Below are positions 31,396-40,915 of a stretch of DNA of 64,000 nt, piece after piece. The position numbers were made by a program, and so were the translations under genes. Source of the DNA: a virus; the IMG/VR virus record IMGVR_UViG_3300032293_001294, positions 1-64,000 of that record; one strand, given 5' to 3'. Position 1 is the first letter of the stretch. The number at the start of each line of letters is the position of its first letter. The notes beneath the pieces were generated by a model that was not told the DNA's origin, ran no database searches, and saw only the letters and a list, made by a program, of their open reading frames with translations.

Positions 31396-32295
31396 ATGAC
31401 AACCCAAGAAATTATCGTCCGCATGCGAGATGATCTTGCTAAAGGTATTGTTAAAGTTGTATCAAGTGATGGGTATAGATACTATACAGACACACTTACA
31501 GAACAACTCATTGTTCCTATTACAACGCCAGATGAAACGGCAAACTTATATGAACGTGTAATTATAAACGCAAACCAAGCAAGAGCAGAAGCAACTAAAG
31601 ATTTATTCTCAACGCTGCCAAGAGTAAGTATGTTTGTAGGTCAACCAGATACTGGTAAAACTTTCAAAGCATTTGAAATTGCTAAGCAATGTGGTGTCAC
31701 TCCATTGTTTATTATGTGCAGAGATAATCTAAACTTAGAAACATTACTTGAAAACTTTACGTTAGTGGATGGTAAACCACACTTCTTACCATCACTTGCA
31801 ATTCAAATGATGTCCGATAAGGAAAAGAAAAAATATATTATTATTCTTGACGAATATAATACCTTGCTAACAGGTGTTATGAAAACTACTCAACCAATCT
31901 TTGATGACACTTCAACGACATTCGAATATCGTGGCGTTATCTATGAGAAGAATATGAACTGTAAGTTTATTGTTACACTCAATGATAAAGACAAAGGTAT
32001 TAGCATTGTCCCTGACGCGATTTTATCACGTGTTGAGATGACATTCTTTGATCCAGTTCCAACCAGTACCATTGCAAAATGGACGAACGTAAACATTGAA
32101 TGGATTAATAATCTATTTAATATTTATAAAGTGTTAGGTCTTACTAACATTTTTGGTACAAGACAAATCAAAATTCTCAGTGGTAAATCCATTGATAGAA
32201 TTAAAAACCATCTCTATGGTTTATGCAAGATGACAAAGACAGACGATAAGTTACTCGATACATTACAAGTCCAACAACTTATTAACAAATTATAA
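31396..32295 (+). CDS. MoxR-type AAA+ ATPase
   Basis: 299 residues. Walker A GQPDTGKT (residues ~77-84), Walker B IIILDEYN (~150-157) and a sensor-1-like FIVTLNDKD (~194-202); short inserts as in MoxR/CobS ATPases. MoxR proteins remodel or load a VWA-domain partner; the partner gene lies two genes downstream here. Such ATPase/VWA pairs occur in large phages, where their targets are not known. Strong GGAGG site. Confidence 0.85.
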   Translation: MTTQEIIVRMRDDLAKGIVKVVSSDGYRYYTDTLTEQLIVPITTPDETANLYERVIINANQARAEATKDLFSTLPRVSMFVGQPDTGKTFKAFEIAKQCGVTPLFIMCRDNLNLETLLENFTLVDGKPHFLPSLAIQMMSDKEKKKYIIILDEYNTLLTGVMKTTQPIFDDTSTTFEYRGVIYEKNMNCKFIVTLNDKDKGISIVPDAILSRVEMTFFDPVPTSTIAKWTNVNIEWINNLFNIYKVLGLTNIFGTRQIKILSGKSIDRIKNHLYGLCKMTKTDDKLLDTLQVQQLINKL

Positions 32296-32307
32296 AGGAG
32301 GTTAATC

Positions 32308-32562
32308 ATGGACTACGAAGATTTCTTTCCCATCACAGAAGAACAACTTGTTCGTATACAACAAGATGGAATTAAAGGTATAACTAGATATGAAAATAGT
32401 AGACCTATGCAACGACAAGAATTAAATAATCTAAAATTAATTTACATTGTCGGTGGTATAGATGAAACCATTTACTATCGTGGCTATGTAGATAAGTATG
32501 ATATCTGGGAATCAGATAACAACTTATACCTACGTCATCGTGTCCATGATTCAACGGACTAA
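32308..32562 (+). CDS. Hypothetical protein between MoxR and VWA genes
   Basis: 84 residues, acidic N-terminus (DYEDFFPITEEQLVRIQ) and a strand-rich end. It lies in the MoxR/VWA pair, so it may be a third member of that complex. AAGGAGG precedes the start. Confidence 0.5.
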   Translation: MDYEDFFPITEEQLVRIQQDGIKGITRYENSRPMQRQELNNLKLIYIVGGIDETIYYRGYVDKYDIWESDNNLYLRHRVHDSTD

Positions 32563-32563
32563 C

Positions 32564-34192
32564 ATGGAACAAGAAAAAAAGAAAAAGCTTGATCCAGTCA
32601 AGCAAGCATACGCAAACGTCTTGCAATTTATTACAAACAATTTTTATACACAACCAGGAGAAGAAATATTTGTTGAGATAGATGATCAATCTAAGGAAAA
32701 TAATTTCTATGATGGTAAACGAATTGTTCTTAGTGGTGAATTGCTAGACGCATTCGGTAAATTAAATCTTCCAAGATTCTTGATTTATTATCACGAACTC
32801 GGACATCACTTGTATAGCAGAGGTATGTTTCAACTTATTGACACATGGCAAAAGCAAACAAGTGGTCCGTTGGAATGGAATACAAACTATCATCACTTAG
32901 TAAACTGGCTTGAAGATTTTTATATCGAAGCTAGATTGAAACGTGAGCATAGTTATCTTACCGATGTAATCAACTGCATCCGTAAGATGCCTCCAGAATA
33001 TGACATCAGTCAAATACAATATGCATTTAATTATTATTATGTGCATGAAGCCCCATCTCCATCGCTAGTATACCTAGATCAAATCGTCTTTAAAAAGTAT
33101 ATCGATAAACTGTTACAGTTAAGAGATAGTAACAAGACAAGATTTGGATATGGTATTCTGACAACGCTTTCTATTAAGAAGAGTAACGAAACTCTATTTG
33201 CTGAAACCATTATTGAATTTTATAATTGGTGTGTAAGCAAAAATATATTTAATGATCAACAAAGAATGCCACCATTACGAAACCCTAATCAACATCTTGA
33301 ACCAGGTAAAGGTCAAACAACTAGTAAACTTTTACAAGATGTAGCAGGTTTATTCGATGACAAGAAACATCTTGATACAGGTAAATCCGTATCATCTGGT
33401 GGTAGTGTCAGTGATCATGCTAAAGAATTAGGTAAAGTTATTATAAGTCAATACAAAGAAGCACCGCATATTAAACAATCAACTGACATGTTGCAAGAAC
33501 ATTTAATTCAAGAAAAAACATTAATCAATAAAGAAATGTTAGACATGTCAATGCGTGCACAAACACAACGTCATACATTGGATGGGTTGTTTACTCCTAA
33601 TTATATTGAGTCAACAATCATACAACCAAGAATAAGTGTTGTGAATTTCTTTAATCCTAATCGACTTGTCGACCAACGTTTGTTCCTTGAAAGAGGACAT
33701 ACGTATATGAACGTCGCAATCTACCGAGATATATCAGGTAGTACATCAGGTACAACGCATACACTGATGAGTAAAGTAGTTGAAAAATTACTGGAACAAA
33801 TACCTGTTGATGTCACGTACTATCTGTATGCAAGTGGTAAAATTAGTATCCTTGAAGTCCCTTATATTAAATGGGATCACGATGCAGTTAAACCTAAAGA
33901 GTATACAAACAATCCTTTGTTTGAACAACTCGGAGGTGGTACAAACAGTGACGCAATTGCTGACGTAATGACACAACAACTTAGTGATAAGTGGTTAAAC
34001 ATCATCGTTACAGATGGTGACTTAAATAGTTTAATGGCAAGAGATAACATCAACGCCTTACTAAAGAACGTGTTTGCTATTGCAGTCAATGGTAATTTAA
34101 CAGACAAAGTAAATGGCATTGAGATCAAAGATGAAACTAAAATCAATGACATAACTGCTGCGATGCAAACGCTTAATTTGTCTGGAACTTAG
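32564..34192 (+). CDS. Metallopeptidase-like/VWA protein, MoxR partner (DUF2201-type)
   Basis: 542 residues from the ATG just after the previous stop. Residues ~80-87 contain HELGHHL, a zincin HExxH motif, in an N-terminal predicted metallopeptidase domain. Residues ~385-520 are a von Willebrand A domain with a MIDAS: DISGSTSG (D-x-S-x-S), a Thr/Gly loop and TDGD. This combination corresponds to the VWA-like DUF2201 family that works with MoxR ATPases. Both metal sites look intact. The protein probably acts as the substrate-binding half of an ATP-driven remodelling pair; the substrate is unknown. Confidence 0.75.
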   Translation: MEQEKKKKLDPVKQAYANVLQFITNNFYTQPGEEIFVEIDDQSKENNFYDGKRIVLSGELLDAFGKLNLPRFLIYYHELGHHLYSRGMFQLIDTWQKQTSGPLEWNTNYHHLVNWLEDFYIEARLKREHSYLTDVINCIRKMPPEYDISQIQYAFNYYYVHEAPSPSLVYLDQIVFKKYIDKLLQLRDSNKTRFGYGILTTLSIKKSNETLFAETIIEFYNWCVSKNIFNDQQRMPPLRNPNQHLEPGKGQTTSKLLQDVAGLFDDKKHLDTGKSVSSGGSVSDHAKELGKVIISQYKEAPHIKQSTDMLQEHLIQEKTLINKEMLDMSMRAQTQRHTLDGLFTPNYIESTIIQPRISVVNFFNPNRLVDQRLFLERGHTYMNVAIYRDISGSTSGTTHTLMSKVVEKLLEQIPVDVTYYLYASGKISILEVPYIKWDHDAVKPKEYTNNPLFEQLGGGTNSDAIADVMTQQLSDKWLNIIVTDGDLNSLMARDNINALLKNVFAIAVNGNLTDKVNGIEIKDETKINDITAAMQTLNLSGT

Positions 34193-34218
34193 ACTCAGAA
34201 AGGAGTATAATTATATAG

Positions 34219-35154
34219 ATGAATATCTACCAACTCGTCTTTGGTGTTGACTCTGGACAAGTCAACTGTGCCTTTCATGATGATACTAAACCAAGTGCTG
34301 GTATCAGCTTCGAAGGGCAATACAACTGCTTTATGTGTGGTGCAAAAGCACACAATGAAATTGGATTTATTAGTAAATACTTTGGCGTCAGTCAACGGTA
34401 TGCACAACGGATTAAAGACTCATTAGAAAAAGCAGAGCAATATAAATACAATAAACAACCATTAACAATGGACCAAGATAAATACCTTAAAGGTATTGGA
34501 TTGTCTGATCAAATTATTAAAGACAATTTCTTTTGTAGTAGTACAGGCGGTAAACTTATGTACGAACACAAATGGAATGGCATTCGTATAGGTACAACCT
34601 GGTTTAACAATCCAAGTCTACCTAACTATAATGCTGCAGCAGATAAATATAAGTATGGACCAGGTGTATTCGCAGGAATGCTAACACCATATGATGTAGT
34701 CCAAGCAAATAGTACACTTATTATTTGTGAAGGTGAGAAAGATATGTTGACTGCACGATCCCAAGGTATCACCAACGCAGTCGCTAAGTTAGGTGGTGCA
34801 AAATCCTACATTGTAGGTGGTCGTAATCTAGAAAACAAAAACGTTGTCTTGATTTATGACTGTGATGAAGCAGGTAGAAACGGTGCTCAACAAGATGCAC
34901 AAATCTTAACGGAAAGATTTAAATGTAAAGTTAAAGTCATTGACCTTGGTCTTGAAGACAAAGGAGATCTTAATGACTACTTTATTAAACACAATAAAAC
35001 TCCACAAGATTTATATGCATTGTTTAAAGCAACGCCTATCTTCGTAGCCCAACCGGAAACGGTCCAAACTAAATTACAAAAGCTAGTGTCCAAGCTCACA
35101 GATGATGAGATCGACCAGCTAGTAATAATGCTTAATGAACGGAAAGGAGAATAA
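34219..35154 (+). CDS. DNA primase (CHC2 zinc finger and TOPRIM)
   Basis: 311 residues. Residues ~16-46 form a CHC2-type zinc finger (C-x2-H ... C-x2-C). The TOPRIM domain shows IICEGEKD (Glu, ~171-178) and IYDCDEAG (D-x-D, ~216-223), the metal-binding signature of DnaG-type primases. It makes RNA primers for replication; no helicase domain is fused, in keeping with the separate SF3 helicase. AAAGGAG precedes the start. Confidence 0.88.
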   Translation: MNIYQLVFGVDSGQVNCAFHDDTKPSAGISFEGQYNCFMCGAKAHNEIGFISKYFGVSQRYAQRIKDSLEKAEQYKYNKQPLTMDQDKYLKGIGLSDQIIKDNFFCSSTGGKLMYEHKWNGIRIGTTWFNNPSLPNYNAAADKYKYGPGVFAGMLTPYDVVQANSTLIICEGEKDMLTARSQGITNAVAKLGGAKSYIVGGRNLENKNVVLIYDCDEAGRNGAQQDAQILTERFKCKVKVIDLGLEDKGDLNDYFIKHNKTPQDLYALFKATPIFVAQPETVQTKLQKLVSKLTDDEIDQLVIMLNERKGE

Positions 35155-35155
35155 C

Positions 35156-35608
35156 ATGAACAAACCGTCATTAAAAGACATCCTTATTAAGGATGCAAAT
35201 ACTGCCAAAACCCAAGGTGGTATCGTCAACGAAGTCTTAGCTCCAGGAAACTACGTCGCTAAAGTACTAGGCTTTACTGAAGAAGAAGCGTATCAATTCG
35301 TATCGTTGGAAATCAACAAGAAGAAATTTAATTTCTTTTACAACTATTACTTACGTAATACGACTGACTTAGATGCAAGCTTAATCAACTGGATTAAAGC
35401 GTTAGCTACTATCCCAGTTAAAGAATCTACTTCGTTATTAGAAATTGCTAACAGTGCAATTGGTTCTAGTTTTAAGATTACAATCTATAACTATGTATCC
35501 AAGACTGGTAAGAACGCTGGTAAAACTCAACACGCTATCTCATTCAAAGATAAGCCAGTGTTAGAAACAACCACGATCGAAACAGAACAAGTCGAACTAC
35601 CATTCTAA
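35156..35608 (+). CDS. Single-stranded DNA-binding protein, likely
   Basis: 150 residues. The C-terminus ends in ETEQVELPF, matching the acidic, Pro-Phe-ended tip through which SSBs recruit partners; the body alternates strands (FVSLEINKKKFNFFYNYYL) with a basic segment (SKTGKNAGKTQHAISF). It sits between primase and SNF2 helicase. The ATG preceded by GGAAAGGAG was chosen; a start seven codons upstream would overlap the primase. Confidence 0.65.
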   Translation: MNKPSLKDILIKDANTAKTQGGIVNEVLAPGNYVAKVLGFTEEEAYQFVSLEINKKKFNFFYNYYLRNTTDLDASLINWIKALATIPVKESTSLLEIANSAIGSSFKITIYNYVSKTGKNAGKTQHAISFKDKPVLETTTIETEQVELPF

Positions 35609-35613
35609 TTAAA

Positions 35614-35640
35614 CACCTGGCAGTGTATAGGTTAACTGCC
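35614..35640 (+). promoter_or_regulatory. Hairpin in the SSB-helicase gap
   Basis: TGGCAGT / ACTGCCA, 7 bp with a 10-nt loop, then CTTCT and AAAGGG. May end some SSB transcripts or protect the downstream message. Confidence 0.45.
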
Positions 35641-35663
35641 ACTTCTAAAGAAAGGGAAGCTAT

Positions 35664-36986
35664 ATGAAACACGCCTATCTGTTATACACAGGTTACGGTA
35701 AAACTAAAATGTGTTTAGATAAAATTATGGCTGCTCCTACCAAACCAAGAACGTTACTTATTAGTACTAAGAACGTAATTGAATCTTCATGGTCAAGTGA
35801 AATAGATAAGTGGTATAAAGATAAAATTAGTTATGGTTACATAACAGGTAAGATCAAAGAAGAAGATAGACTTAACATTGCTACACAGCAATTCGATATC
35901 TTCGGAATGAATACTGAAATGATCGACTGGTACATCAGTCATACTACAAACGTTAAACGTAAAACTTATAACAAACATGGTGTTAAACTACACTATGACG
36001 AACAAGATCTATTAGATCGATTCGACTTGCTCATCATTGATGAAGTAAGTTTGTTTAAGAACTACCGTTCACAACGCTTTAAACTTATTAAGAAGTGGGC
36101 ACATCAAATCAAAAACGTTATGATTCTGTCTGCCACACCAACACCTAAGAACATCGAAGATATATGGGCACCTATATTTTTACTAGACGGCGGACAAAGA
36201 TTGGGTCACACCATCACTGAGTTCAGAACGAACTATGCTATACCTGTACCATTAATGAATGGGCAGAATCGTTATCAATATTCTATTGAAGCAACGAATC
36301 ATATTCTTAATCTTATTAAGGATATTTCTACTAGCGTACCTGAACCAGCACAAGCTTTGTTTCCTGAACCGATTGTCAAGAAGCTATTGATTAAACCAGA
36401 TCCTAATACAGAACAATTGCTTAAGCAATTTAAACAAGACTTTATTGTTAAGTTAAATAACGGATCAAATCTTATTGCATTTAGTAAGACACAATTAATT
36501 AATAAAGTTAATCAGATTGCAAGTGGTAATGTATATAACCAAGATCAAACAGTACATGTTAATGATCTTAAGTTACGTGTATTACAACAAAGAATTTCTA
36601 CAATACAAACACCAGTATTAGTAACGTATACATACGTGTTTGACAAAGAACAATTACTTAAACTACCTGGTGCAAGAATGTTATCAACTAAAGAAGACTT
36701 CGAAGATTGGAATGCTAACAAAATTAAAGTAGGTATTCTTAGTCCATTCAGTGCAGCGCATGGTCTCAATCTACAGTACAGTGATTGCCAAGATATCTTT
36801 TGGTTCAGCCCAATATGGGATACTGAAAAGTGGATACAAACCAACGCACGCATCTGTCGACGTGGACAAACAAGACAAGTCACAATCAATGTCTTGCTAC
36901 TTAAGGAAAGCTACGATGATTACGCATTCGATTTATGCCAAGAAAAATTTAAAGCACAATATACAAATCTAGTAAAACTAAAATAA
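35664..36986 (+). CDS. SNF2-type DNA helicase/ATPase
   Basis: 440 residues. Walker A TGYGKT (~residues 9-14), DEVS Walker B (~123-126), ILSATPTPKN motif III (~152-161) and, in the second RecA domain, FSAAHGLNLQYSDC and NARICRRGQTRQV (arginine-finger motif VI, ~405-415). This is the full set for SF2 Snf2-like helicases found in phage replication modules, which remodel or translocate on DNA. No extra nuclease domain. It follows the SSB-like gene. Confidence 0.85.
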   Translation: MKHAYLLYTGYGKTKMCLDKIMAAPTKPRTLLISTKNVIESSWSSEIDKWYKDKISYGYITGKIKEEDRLNIATQQFDIFGMNTEMIDWYISHTTNVKRKTYNKHGVKLHYDEQDLLDRFDLLIIDEVSLFKNYRSQRFKLIKKWAHQIKNVMILSATPTPKNIEDIWAPIFLLDGGQRLGHTITEFRTNYAIPVPLMNGQNRYQYSIEATNHILNLIKDISTSVPEPAQALFPEPIVKKLLIKPDPNTEQLLKQFKQDFIVKLNNGSNLIAFSKTQLINKVNQIASGNVYNQDQTVHVNDLKLRVLQQRISTIQTPVLVTYTYVFDKEQLLKLPGARMLSTKEDFEDWNANKIKVGILSPFSAAHGLNLQYSDCQDIFWFSPIWDTEKWIQTNARICRRGQTRQVTINVLLLKESYDDYAFDLCQEKFKAQYTNLVKLK

Positions 36987-36999
36987 AGGAAGGACTTGT

Positions 37000-38985
37000 A
37001 TGATTAAATATCTGATCTATGATACTGAGACTACAGGTCTCAATATTATTTCAGACAAACCATTTATGTTTCAATATGGATTAGTCGATCACAATCTACA
37101 GCTTGTATCAAGCGATTGGTTTCACGTGAAAGACAAAGCCAAGATGGATGTGTTTAAACAACACTTACTGTCCATCAATACAATCGTCGGTCATAACATT
37201 AAGTTTGACCTACACATGGCAATCAATGCTGGGTTCGATAAAGAAATCTTTATGAATAAAAACTTTATTGATACATCAGTACTATCACGATTAGTGATAG
37301 ACCATGATACACAAACTGATAAAACATTTTCTGCCGGTCTTAAAACACTTGGTGTTAGATACTTAGGTATCGATTCCAATACAGAAGAACGTGCATTGAA
37401 AATGGAACTAAGCCGACTTGTATCAGAACATAAACAAAAGATGAAAGACTATTTCGTAGCGCAAGGTGTGTGGGATAATAAGCTAACACAAACAAATCAA
37501 ACCAAGTTAATTAATGACATTTATCTTAACTGGAATAAAGTGTTTCACTTACACTCACAATTCACACAACCACGTAAAGCATTCTTACAATCAAATCCTG
37601 AACCTACCTATGAACAATGTTCAAACGTTGTCACATATGGTATGACAGATATTAAATTGACCCATGGTTTACTTAAACTATGGTATCCAAAAGCAGTCAC
37701 ACTACAACAAGTTGATACGCTTAAACGGATTAGTAATGCGACCTATCCATTAGTCATTATGGAACGTCAAGGTCTAGCCGTCGATGTCCAACAAGTTCTT
37801 AAAGATAGAGCCAAGATTGTCGACGAACTTAGTAAGACAACCATCGTTGATCCAAGAACCAATACAACATTATCGATTGGTCAACATGCTAAACTTAAAG
37901 AACTATACGAATATGAATCAGGTGAATCGTTAGAAAGTTCAGATAAAGAAACACGCTCTGAGATCGAAGACGTATCTCCAGCGGCTAAAGCAGCAAACTA
38001 TATTGCTAAATTAGATAAGTATCTTAATACTTATGTAAGATCTATACTGGATAAACTAACCTTAGTTGGTAAAGAATACCGTGTCTTTACTCAATATAAC
38101 CTAGCAGGTACAATTACAGGACGCTTATCATCAGACTTCCAACAGTTCCCTAAGGATGCAATTAAACTAGCAGATGGAACTGAAGTCAATATACGTAGCT
38201 GGTTCGTTGTACCAAAGCAAGATAAGTACATGTTCTACTTTGACTATAGTCAAATGGAACTACGTCTTCAATGCGAATGGACTAACATTGTCAATGGTCA
38301 ACCAGACATCAACATGGCACGAGCATTCACGCCATACAAATGTATACAAAAAGATGGTAAGTATTTCTTAGAAGAAGATCCAACTAAAGAGTGGAAGCCA
38401 ACAGACTTGCATGCACTCACAGCTAAAAACGCTTTCCCAAACATAGATGAAACACACCCAGATTGGAAACAATATAGAAACCTTGGTAAACGTACCAACT
38501 TTGCAGTTAACTATGGTGCAGCCGCACCTAAAATACAACAAGCTTTAAAGGTAGATTTTCCTACCGCACAAGCTTTAGTACAAGGTTACCGTAAAGCATT
38601 TGCAGGTGTCGTCGCGTTTGGTAAGTGGATTAGCAACCGAGTGTATGTCACAGACAATATACCTAACCTATTACTGCGTAGATATTATTCACGTAATAAA
38701 CATCAGTTACAAAACTGGTTAGTACAAGGTAGTGGTGCTGACATTCTATTACTAAAGCTTAGAGAAATATTTGAGTATATTAAAAACAAACCACACTGGA
38801 AGTTCATGATCACAGTTCACGACGAACTAGGATTTGTATGCTCAGACATACCACAAGAACAGCTTAAGCGTGAAGTTAAAGATATACAAAACCTAATGAC
38901 ACATAGCATGTCTGCTGTGGATATCATTAGTGATGTAGAATATACAACGACCAAGTGGTCAGAAAAGGATGAATGGACAGAATGA
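37000..38985 (+). CDS. polA: Family A DNA polymerase with 3'-5' exonuclease
   Basis: 661 residues. N-terminal DEDD exonuclease: YDTETTGL (residues ~7-14) and NTIVGHNIKFDL (~60-70). Polymerase motifs: A, FDYSQMELR (~414-422); B, K-x3-NFAVNYG around 499-506; C, TVHDELG (~606-612). It copies the genome with proofreading. No 5'-3' exonuclease is present, as in T7-like polymerases. The gene has AAGGAAGG upstream and ends in the next start. Confidence 0.93.
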   Translation: MIKYLIYDTETTGLNIISDKPFMFQYGLVDHNLQLVSSDWFHVKDKAKMDVFKQHLLSINTIVGHNIKFDLHMAINAGFDKEIFMNKNFIDTSVLSRLVIDHDTQTDKTFSAGLKTLGVRYLGIDSNTEERALKMELSRLVSEHKQKMKDYFVAQGVWDNKLTQTNQTKLINDIYLNWNKVFHLHSQFTQPRKAFLQSNPEPTYEQCSNVVTYGMTDIKLTHGLLKLWYPKAVTLQQVDTLKRISNATYPLVIMERQGLAVDVQQVLKDRAKIVDELSKTTIVDPRTNTTLSIGQHAKLKELYEYESGESLESSDKETRSEIEDVSPAAKAANYIAKLDKYLNTYVRSILDKLTLVGKEYRVFTQYNLAGTITGRLSSDFQQFPKDAIKLADGTEVNIRSWFVVPKQDKYMFYFDYSQMELRLQCEWTNIVNGQPDINMARAFTPYKCIQKDGKYFLEEDPTKEWKPTDLHALTAKNAFPNIDETHPDWKQYRNLGKRTNFAVNYGAAAPKIQQALKVDFPTAQALVQGYRKAFAGVVAFGKWISNRVYVTDNIPNLLLRRYYSRNKHQLQNWLVQGSGADILLLKLREIFEYIKNKPHWKFMITVHDELGFVCSDIPQEQLKREVKDIQNLMTHSMSAVDIISDVEYTTTKWSEKDEWTE

Positions 38986-39896
38986 ACTTTGACGAACAGA
39001 AACATGAGTATGTCCACAATGGTGACCAATACACTAGCGTAACCCAGCTTCTTAAGAAGTATGGGTTATCCGCTAACTATGAAGGTATACCACAAGACGT
39101 ACTAACTAAAGCCGCCAATAAAGGTAAAAACATTCACAAGCAATTGGAATTATATATCAATGGCGACAAGTCTATGTTAGGCACAGTCAATGAAGTTGAC
39201 TTGTTTGACAACTACGTAAAGACTAGAGGCATTGATTTAGCAATGACAAAGTCTGAACAAATCGTATTCGATACAACCTACAAGATTGCTGGCACCGTTG
39301 ACGTACAGTACGCCGACGGAGCCGACAGTATTATTGCTGACTTTAAAACGACATCTAGTCTACACGTTGATGCAGTTGCATGGCAGCTTAGTATCTATAA
39401 CTTCCTGCTTTCTAAAGGCGATGTGATGACTTATTACTTTAATAAACTTAAAGTATTCCATTACACAGGAACTAAACTATACGTTAAAGATGTGTATCTT
39501 GTAGACTTTGATGCAGTCAAACAATTGTTAGAAGCTAACCAACGTGGTGATGCTACGTTCAATTACGTTAAACCAACAGAAGTTGTTGGTGGATCTGATG
39601 AACAATTGATTGGACAAATACTAAACGAACTTGAATCACATCAAGCAGTCGTTGATAAACTACAAGGAGAACTTGAAGTCTTGTTAACTAAAGTAAAAGA
39701 AAAGATGGTCACCACTAAAGACTATCAATTTAGTAATGATGATTACATGATTAATTATGTACATCCACAAACAAGACAATCTTTAGATCAAACTAAAGTT
39801 AAGCAATACCTCGAAAGTAAAGGCGAAAAAGTAGAAGATTACATGAAGACAACCACAACTAAAGATGGTGTCAAAGCTGTAACTAGACGACGTTAA
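38973..39896 (+). CDS. RecB-type PD-(D/E)XK nuclease
   Basis: 307 residues. Catalytic core GTVDVQYADGADSIIADFKTTS (Asp, then D-x-K) at ~108-130, followed by AWQLSIY (Q-x3-Y) at ~136-142, the RecB/Cas4-like family signature. The C-terminal ~100 residues are charged helices. It probably trims DNA ends for recombination or replication. It starts inside the polymerase gene (13-nt overlap); the ATG three codons later is an equally possible start. Confidence 0.82.
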   Translation: MDRMNFDEQKHEYVHNGDQYTSVTQLLKKYGLSANYEGIPQDVLTKAANKGKNIHKQLELYINGDKSMLGTVNEVDLFDNYVKTRGIDLAMTKSEQIVFDTTYKIAGTVDVQYADGADSIIADFKTTSSLHVDAVAWQLSIYNFLLSKGDVMTYYFNKLKVFHYTGTKLYVKDVYLVDFDAVKQLLEANQRGDATFNYVKPTEVVGGSDEQLIGQILNELESHQAVVDKLQGELEVLLTKVKEKMVTTKDYQFSNDDYMINYVHPQTRQSLDQTKVKQYLESKGEKVEDYMKTTTTKDGVKAVTRRR

Positions 39897-39932
39897 AATC
39901 AAACGGGAGAGCTAACCCCTCTCCCTTGATTA
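39897..39932 (+). promoter_or_regulatory. Hairpin before the Sak4-like gene
   Basis: AATCAA + GGGAGAG pairing with CTCTCCC + TTGATT, loop of about 7 nt. AAGGAGG follows 10 nt later. Confidence 0.5.
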
Positions 39933-39951
39933 GGCATAAGGAGGAAAACAA

Positions 39952-40863
39952 ATGCCAATCATATTACAAGCAGCCGTTAAGACGCTTAAGCCGTTGAAGG
40001 TATTGTCCTATGGACCTACCTATAGTGGCAAAACGCTTAGCTCATTGTACCTTGCAGTCGGTCTTGTTATGAAGATCCGTAAGTGTACTGAAGAACAAGC
40101 GTACAAACACATAGTCATGATCGACACTGAGTTCGGTCGTGGCGCACTCTACAATAAGATCGGATTGTATAACTACATCCGTATCGATCCACCGTACTAT
40201 ACCGAAAAGTTAGTTGATCTTATCAACGAACTCAATGGTATGGAACAAGTCGACGTGATTATCACGGACTCACTTACACACTTCTGGGTTAAAGAAGGCG
40301 GCATCCTAGATCAAAAAGCTGCTAAAGATAAGCTAGGTGGTAACTCATATACCAACTGGCAAGACTTTACCACTAAGTTTAATAAGATGGTTGACGCTAT
40401 CTTAGCATCACCGAAGCATATCTTTTCCACAGCACGTGCGAAAACGGATACCGCTTTAGTCACAGGTGACAATGGTAAAGCCACACCTAAGTCCTATGGT
40501 CTCAAGCCTGAGCTACGTGATAACGTTGAGTATGACTTCGATATTGTTTTCAATATTGATAAGTTATCCCACAACTTAATCGTAGACAAAGGTGTCCCTG
40601 GTCTTAAGCCAGTCTATGATATCGCTACTGTTAAAGTAGGCCAAGAAATCTATGACTTGTTTAGTGCTGACGCAGTGGTACCTGTACGTAGTAAAGCTGA
40701 CATTGCAGACAGCATTCGTAAAGTTGCCAAAGATAATGGCATGATTCCATTTGTTCAATTAGAATTACGTGGACGTAAGATTGAAGATCTTACAGAACAA
40801 GAACTTAAAGCAATGGAAACCATGTTACTTAACAATCTTAAGAAAGCACAAATCAAAAACTAA
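39952..40863 (+). CDS. Sak4-like RecA-fold ATPase
   Basis: 303 residues. Walker A GPTYSGKT (residues ~21-28), Walker B DVIITDSLTHFW (~101-112), a RecA-like core without the usual homologous-pairing loops, and a helical C-terminus. Fits the Sak4 (AAA_24, phage nucleotide-binding protein) family, single-strand annealing recombinases found beside RecB-type nucleases and SSBs as here. Preceded by a long hairpin and AAGGAGG. Confidence 0.78.
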   Translation: MPIILQAAVKTLKPLKVLSYGPTYSGKTLSSLYLAVGLVMKIRKCTEEQAYKHIVMIDTEFGRGALYNKIGLYNYIRIDPPYYTEKLVDLINELNGMEQVDVIITDSLTHFWVKEGGILDQKAAKDKLGGNSYTNWQDFTTKFNKMVDAILASPKHIFSTARAKTDTALVTGDNGKATPKSYGLKPELRDNVEYDFDIVFNIDKLSHNLIVDKGVPGLKPVYDIATVKVGQEIYDLFSADAVVPVRSKADIADSIRKVAKDNGMIPFVQLELRGRKIEDLTEQELKAMETMLLNNLKKAQIKN

Positions 40864-40877
40864 CCTGACACAGCGCT

Positions 40878-40902
40878 GGCATACCGCAATATAGTATGCC
40901 TT
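40878..40902 (+). promoter_or_regulatory. Hairpin before the 264-aa gene
   Basis: GGCATAC / GTATGCC, 7 bp, loop of 9 nt, 2 nt before AGGAGG. Confidence 0.5.
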
Positions 40903-40915
40903 AGGAGGTGAACAC

